Part shown: piece by piece, positions 58,839 through 60,793 of the stretch
Position numbering within the stretch: position 1 is the stretch's first letter
How the letters are laid out: every line of letters starts with the position of its first letter
Assembly (NCBI RefSeq): GCF_001591105.1
Contig: NZ_BCUD01000020.1
Coordinates: 1-60,793, forward strand
Length of the DNA stretch: 60,793 nucleotides
Direction of reading: 5' to 3'
From: Vibrio nereis NBRC 15637
GTDB lineage: Bacteria; Pseudomonadota; Gammaproteobacteria; Enterobacterales; Vibrionaceae
The notes under the pieces: generated by a model
Seen by the model: only the letters and a program-made list of their open reading frames with translations
Told to the model about the DNA's origin: nothing
Database searches by the model: none
Translations under genes and position numbers: made by a program

Positions 58839-59672
58839 ATGACACAGCAAACTGATCGTTACGCCGTTTTTGGCAATCCCATCGGACACAGTAAATCGCC
58901 CTTTATTCATACGCTATTTGCTCGCCAGACGAATCAGTCGTTAACCTATACCGCAGAACTCGCTCCTGTTGATGGATTTGTCCCTGCTGCCAAAGTGTTT
59001 TTCGCGTCCGGCGGCAAGGGGTGTAACATCACTGTCCCGTTTAAAGAAGAGGCGTATCAATTTGCTACTCGGCTAACCGAACGTGCTAAGTTAGCGGGGG
59101 CGGTCAACACGCTGAAAAAATTGGACGATGGTGACATTATTGGTGATAACACCGATGGTGAAGGTTTAGTTCAAGACTTGCTTCAATACCAAGTGCCATT
59201 AGCAGGGGCTCGTATTCTACTGATTGGTGCTGGGGGTGCTGCTCGTGGTGTCATTAAACCATTGCTCGATCAAAACCCAGCAGCAATCATCATTACCAAC
59301 CGCACCTTATCGAAAGCCGAACAATTAGCGGAGCTATTCTCACCGTATGGCGAGATTAAAGCGCTGGCAATGAACGAAATCAACCAAGCCTTCGATGTCG
59401 TTATCAACTCGACCTCCGCAAGTCTATCGGGTGAACTGCCCACGATATCTCCTGCTATCTTTACTCCTCATACCTACGCGTACGATATGATGTATGGCTC
59501 GGGTAACACGGCATTCAACCAATGGGCGATTGATAATGGCGTCGCCGCAGCGTATGACGGACTGGGCATGTTAGTAGGGCAAGCCGCGGAAAGCTTTATG
59601 TTGTGGCGTGGTCTAAGGCCGGGTACAAAACAAATCTTACGTGAACTTAGAAAAAACTTAGAAGGCGCATAA
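58839..59672 (+). CDS. aroE: Shikimate dehydrogenase (NADP+)
   Basis: 277 residues from ATG 58839 ([20 protein letters not shown]), with TAAGGA upstream; the open frame extends 10 codons into the terminator. Substrate motif [25 protein letters not shown] with the catalytic Lys, [11 protein letters not shown], and the NADP loop [14 protein letters not shown]. Overlaps the next gene by 1 nt. Confidence 0.97.
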   Translation: MTQQTDRYAVFGNPIGHSKSPFIHTLFARQTNQSLTYTAELAPVDGFVPAAKVFFASGGKGCNITVPFKEEAYQFATRLTERAKLAGAVNTLKKLDDGDIIGDNTDGEGLVQDLLQYQVPLAGARILLIGAGGAARGVIKPLLDQNPAAIIITNRTLSKAEQLAELFSPYGEIKALAMNEINQAFDVVINSTSASLSGELPTISPAIFTPHTYAYDMMYGSGNTAFNQWAIDNGVAAAYDGLGMLVGQAAESFMLWRGLRPGTKQILRELRKNLEGA

Positions 59673-59938
59673 TGAATCAATCGATTCTATTTCCCGACAT
59701 TCAAACTTGGGATGAAGAACAACAAGTCGTGACGTTTCCTGCTCAGCAGGCAGGGGCGCTAATCGAGTGCTTTATTCGTAAGGCGGAACTAGAAAAAATC
59801 TCAGGAAGTGTCATTGAGGGAGAGCAGCAAGCTCTTGACGCTTTTTCTCGCAGTCGTTTTGAATTAGAAGAGCTTGCTGAAGAATTAATTGAAGAGGAAG
59901 AGTTTAATACTCTTGGTCAGATCGAGGTGGTTAGCTAA
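59672..59938 (+). CDS. DUF1488 family protein
   Basis: 88 residues, ATG shared with the last base of aroE (TAATG). Matches DUF1488 ([20 protein letters not shown] ... acidic tail FNTLGQIEVVS). Small, acidic, no catalytic motif. Its stop overlaps the convergent gene by 8 nt through a palindrome. Confidence 0.88.
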   Translation: MNQSILFPDIQTWDEEQQVVTFPAQQAGALIECFIRKAELEKISGSVIEGEQQALDAFSRSRFELEELAEELIEEEEFNTLGQIEVVS

Positions 59939-60479
59939 CCTCTTCCACCTGATGCAAATAGTCCTCTTTATTTTGCACATAGTTGTCCGCCGATTTTTGT
60001 AAGAAGGCGCGTTCTTTGTCATTTAGAGGGCGTGCCTGTTTAACCGGGCTGCCCACATAAAGGAAACCACTCTCAAGTATCTTACCGGGAGGAACCAGAC
60101 TGCCAGCACCAATCATGACCTCTTCTTCTATTACCACGGCATCTAAAACAATCGCGCCCATTCCAACCAGAACTCTGTCTTTGATCGTACATCCATGCAG
60201 CATGACCTTGTGGCCGACCGTGACATCGTTGCCGATAATGAGCGGGTAACCATCAGGGTTCTCTTTATTTTTATGAGTAACGTGCAAAACGCTACCATCT
60301 TGTATATTTGTTCGTTCGCCAATATGAATATGATTCACATCGCCACGAGCAGCAACCAGTGGCCAGATACTAGAATCGTCGCCAATTTTTATATCACCCA
60401 CTAAAACTGAACTATTATCTATATAGACACGCTGACCAATCTGAGGGCTAATTCCTTTGTAACTCCGTAAAGCGTTCAT
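59931..60479 (-). CDS. Gamma-carbonic-anhydrase-family protein (YrdA)
   Basis: 182 residues, left-handed beta-helix of hexapeptide repeats (for example VLVGDIKIGDDSSIW, IIGNDVTVGHKVML, VLVGMGAIVLDAVV). The zinc His set is partly visible: HVTH (about 87-90) and GHKVMLHG (His near 109 and 114). Likely a YrdA/CaiE-type trimer; enzymatic activity in this subfamily is not well known. Start ATG 60479. Confidence 0.9.
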   Translation of the reverse strand: MNALRSYKGISPQIGQRVYIDNSSVLVGDIKIGDDSSIWPLVAARGDVNHIHIGERTNIQDGSVLHVTHKNKENPDGYPLIIGNDVTVGHKVMLHGCTIKDRVLVGMGAIVLDAVVIEEEVMIGAGSLVPPGKILESGFLYVGSPVKQARPLNDKERAFLQKSADNYVQNKEDYLHQVEEVS

Positions 60480-60599
60480 ATTTTCTCCTTATCTAGGGTG
60501 ATTTTGGGCTAACAAGCACTAGAAGAGTGCCCAAAACAGGGTGTTTTGAATAGAAAATACCCAAACAGCAAAAAAATCAAAAAAAACTGAAAAAAGGGC

Positions 60600-60627
60600 T
60601 TGCCAACGTGATGGTGATCTCTATAAT
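60600..60627 (+). promoter_or_regulatory. rRNA promoter P1
   Basis: TTGCCA (60600-60605), 16-bp spacer, TATAAT (60622-60627), then GCCCCCTCGC, a GC-rich discriminator typical of stringently controlled rrn P1. An A-rich UP-like stretch precedes it. Confidence 0.85.
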
Positions 60628-60725
60628 GCCCCCTCGCTGACACGGGAACGCTTCTTAAGAAACGACAACGAGTTAGCAGGTTAATTAGCTAAGTCGAAAG
60701 ACTTAAAAAAGTTTGAAAAAAGTGG

Positions 60726-60753
60726 TTGACACTAAACTTTATCTCGCTAAAAT
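60726..60753 (+). promoter_or_regulatory. rRNA promoter P2
   Basis: TTGACA (60726-60731), 16-bp spacer, TAAAAT (60748-60753), then GACCGCC. About 126 bp after P1, the usual rrn P1-P2 spacing. Confidence 0.85.
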
Positions 60754-60793
60754 GACCGCCTCTTCCGAAGTGATGTGAGTCACAAAGAAGAAA

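Larger units (their letters stand above)
60480..60793 (+). promoter_or_regulatory. Upstream region and tandem promoters of a ribosomal RNA operon
   Basis: About 314 bp without a coding frame. It has an A-rich block at 60569-60599 (UP-element-like), two promoters with GC-rich discriminators, and a leader start. The 16S gene itself must lie past the window. Inferred from promoter style; the rRNA is not seen. Confidence 0.75.

Overview
The window is the chromosomal replication-origin region of a Vibrio (Gammaproteobacteria), most likely chromosome 1. The evidence is the gene order mnmG-oriC-mioC-mnmE-yidC-yidD-rnpA-rpmH, then an amino-acid ABC transporter, then dnaA-dnaN-recF-gyrB, together with protein sequences that look like Vibrio orthologues. 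The species cannot be fixed from the sequence alone. No prophage, insertion sequence, CRISPR array, tRNA or rRNA gene lies inside the window. The right edge stops just after a tandem rRNA promoter.

Layout. 0-1 kb: start of mnmG and oriC, with four DnaA boxes, 14 GATC sites and an AT-rich unwinding element. 1-5.4 kb: leftward ribosome, membrane-insertion and tRNA-modification genes. 5.6-7.9 kb: leftward polar amino-acid ABC transporter, probably of the cystine family. 8.2-14.4 kb: rightward dnaA-dnaN-recF-gyrB. 14.4-16 kb: two small poorly known genes and ibpA, which has a sigma32-type promoter and a ROSE-like leader. 16-20.4 kb: avtA and glyQS. 20.7-25.7 kb: Mn riboswitch and mneA, a candidate sRNA or long 3' UTR, an orphan chitooligosaccharide-binding-protein paralogue, two small membrane proteins, tusA and a LysR regulator. 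25.7-33.5 kb: acuI and the ilvGMEDA operon with a complete ilvL attenuator. 33.7-40 kb: comM, then an accessory-looking module (DUF3100 membrane protein, small membrane partner, M20 amidohydrolase, LysR) and a CysB-like regulator. 40-46 kb: acyltransferase, srkA-dsbA, ccoG, yihD, a short unlisted gene and a Spo0M-family gene. 46-52 kb: def-fmt-rsmB-trkA-trkH. 52-55.4 kb: LysM protein, dprA, smg and a zinc-ribbon protein. 55.4-60.5 kb: purEK with a PurR box, tsaC-hemF-aroE, a DUF1488 protein and a gamma-carbonic-anhydrase-like protein. 60.5 kb to the end: rRNA promoters.

Most of the window is conserved housekeeping sequence. The least explained parts are: (1) the DUF3100/M20/LysR module with a long inverted repeat before it; (2) a 55-codon gene at 44925-45092 with its own terminator, divergent from spo0M, with a perfect 18-bp palindrome between them; (3) the orphan CBP paralogue and the terminator-bearing stretch before it; (4) several short upstream reading frames that overlap or precede starts (ilvG, comM, mneA, the 14.7-kb gene). 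All calls rest on reading the sequence and on recalled family knowledge. No database search was run.
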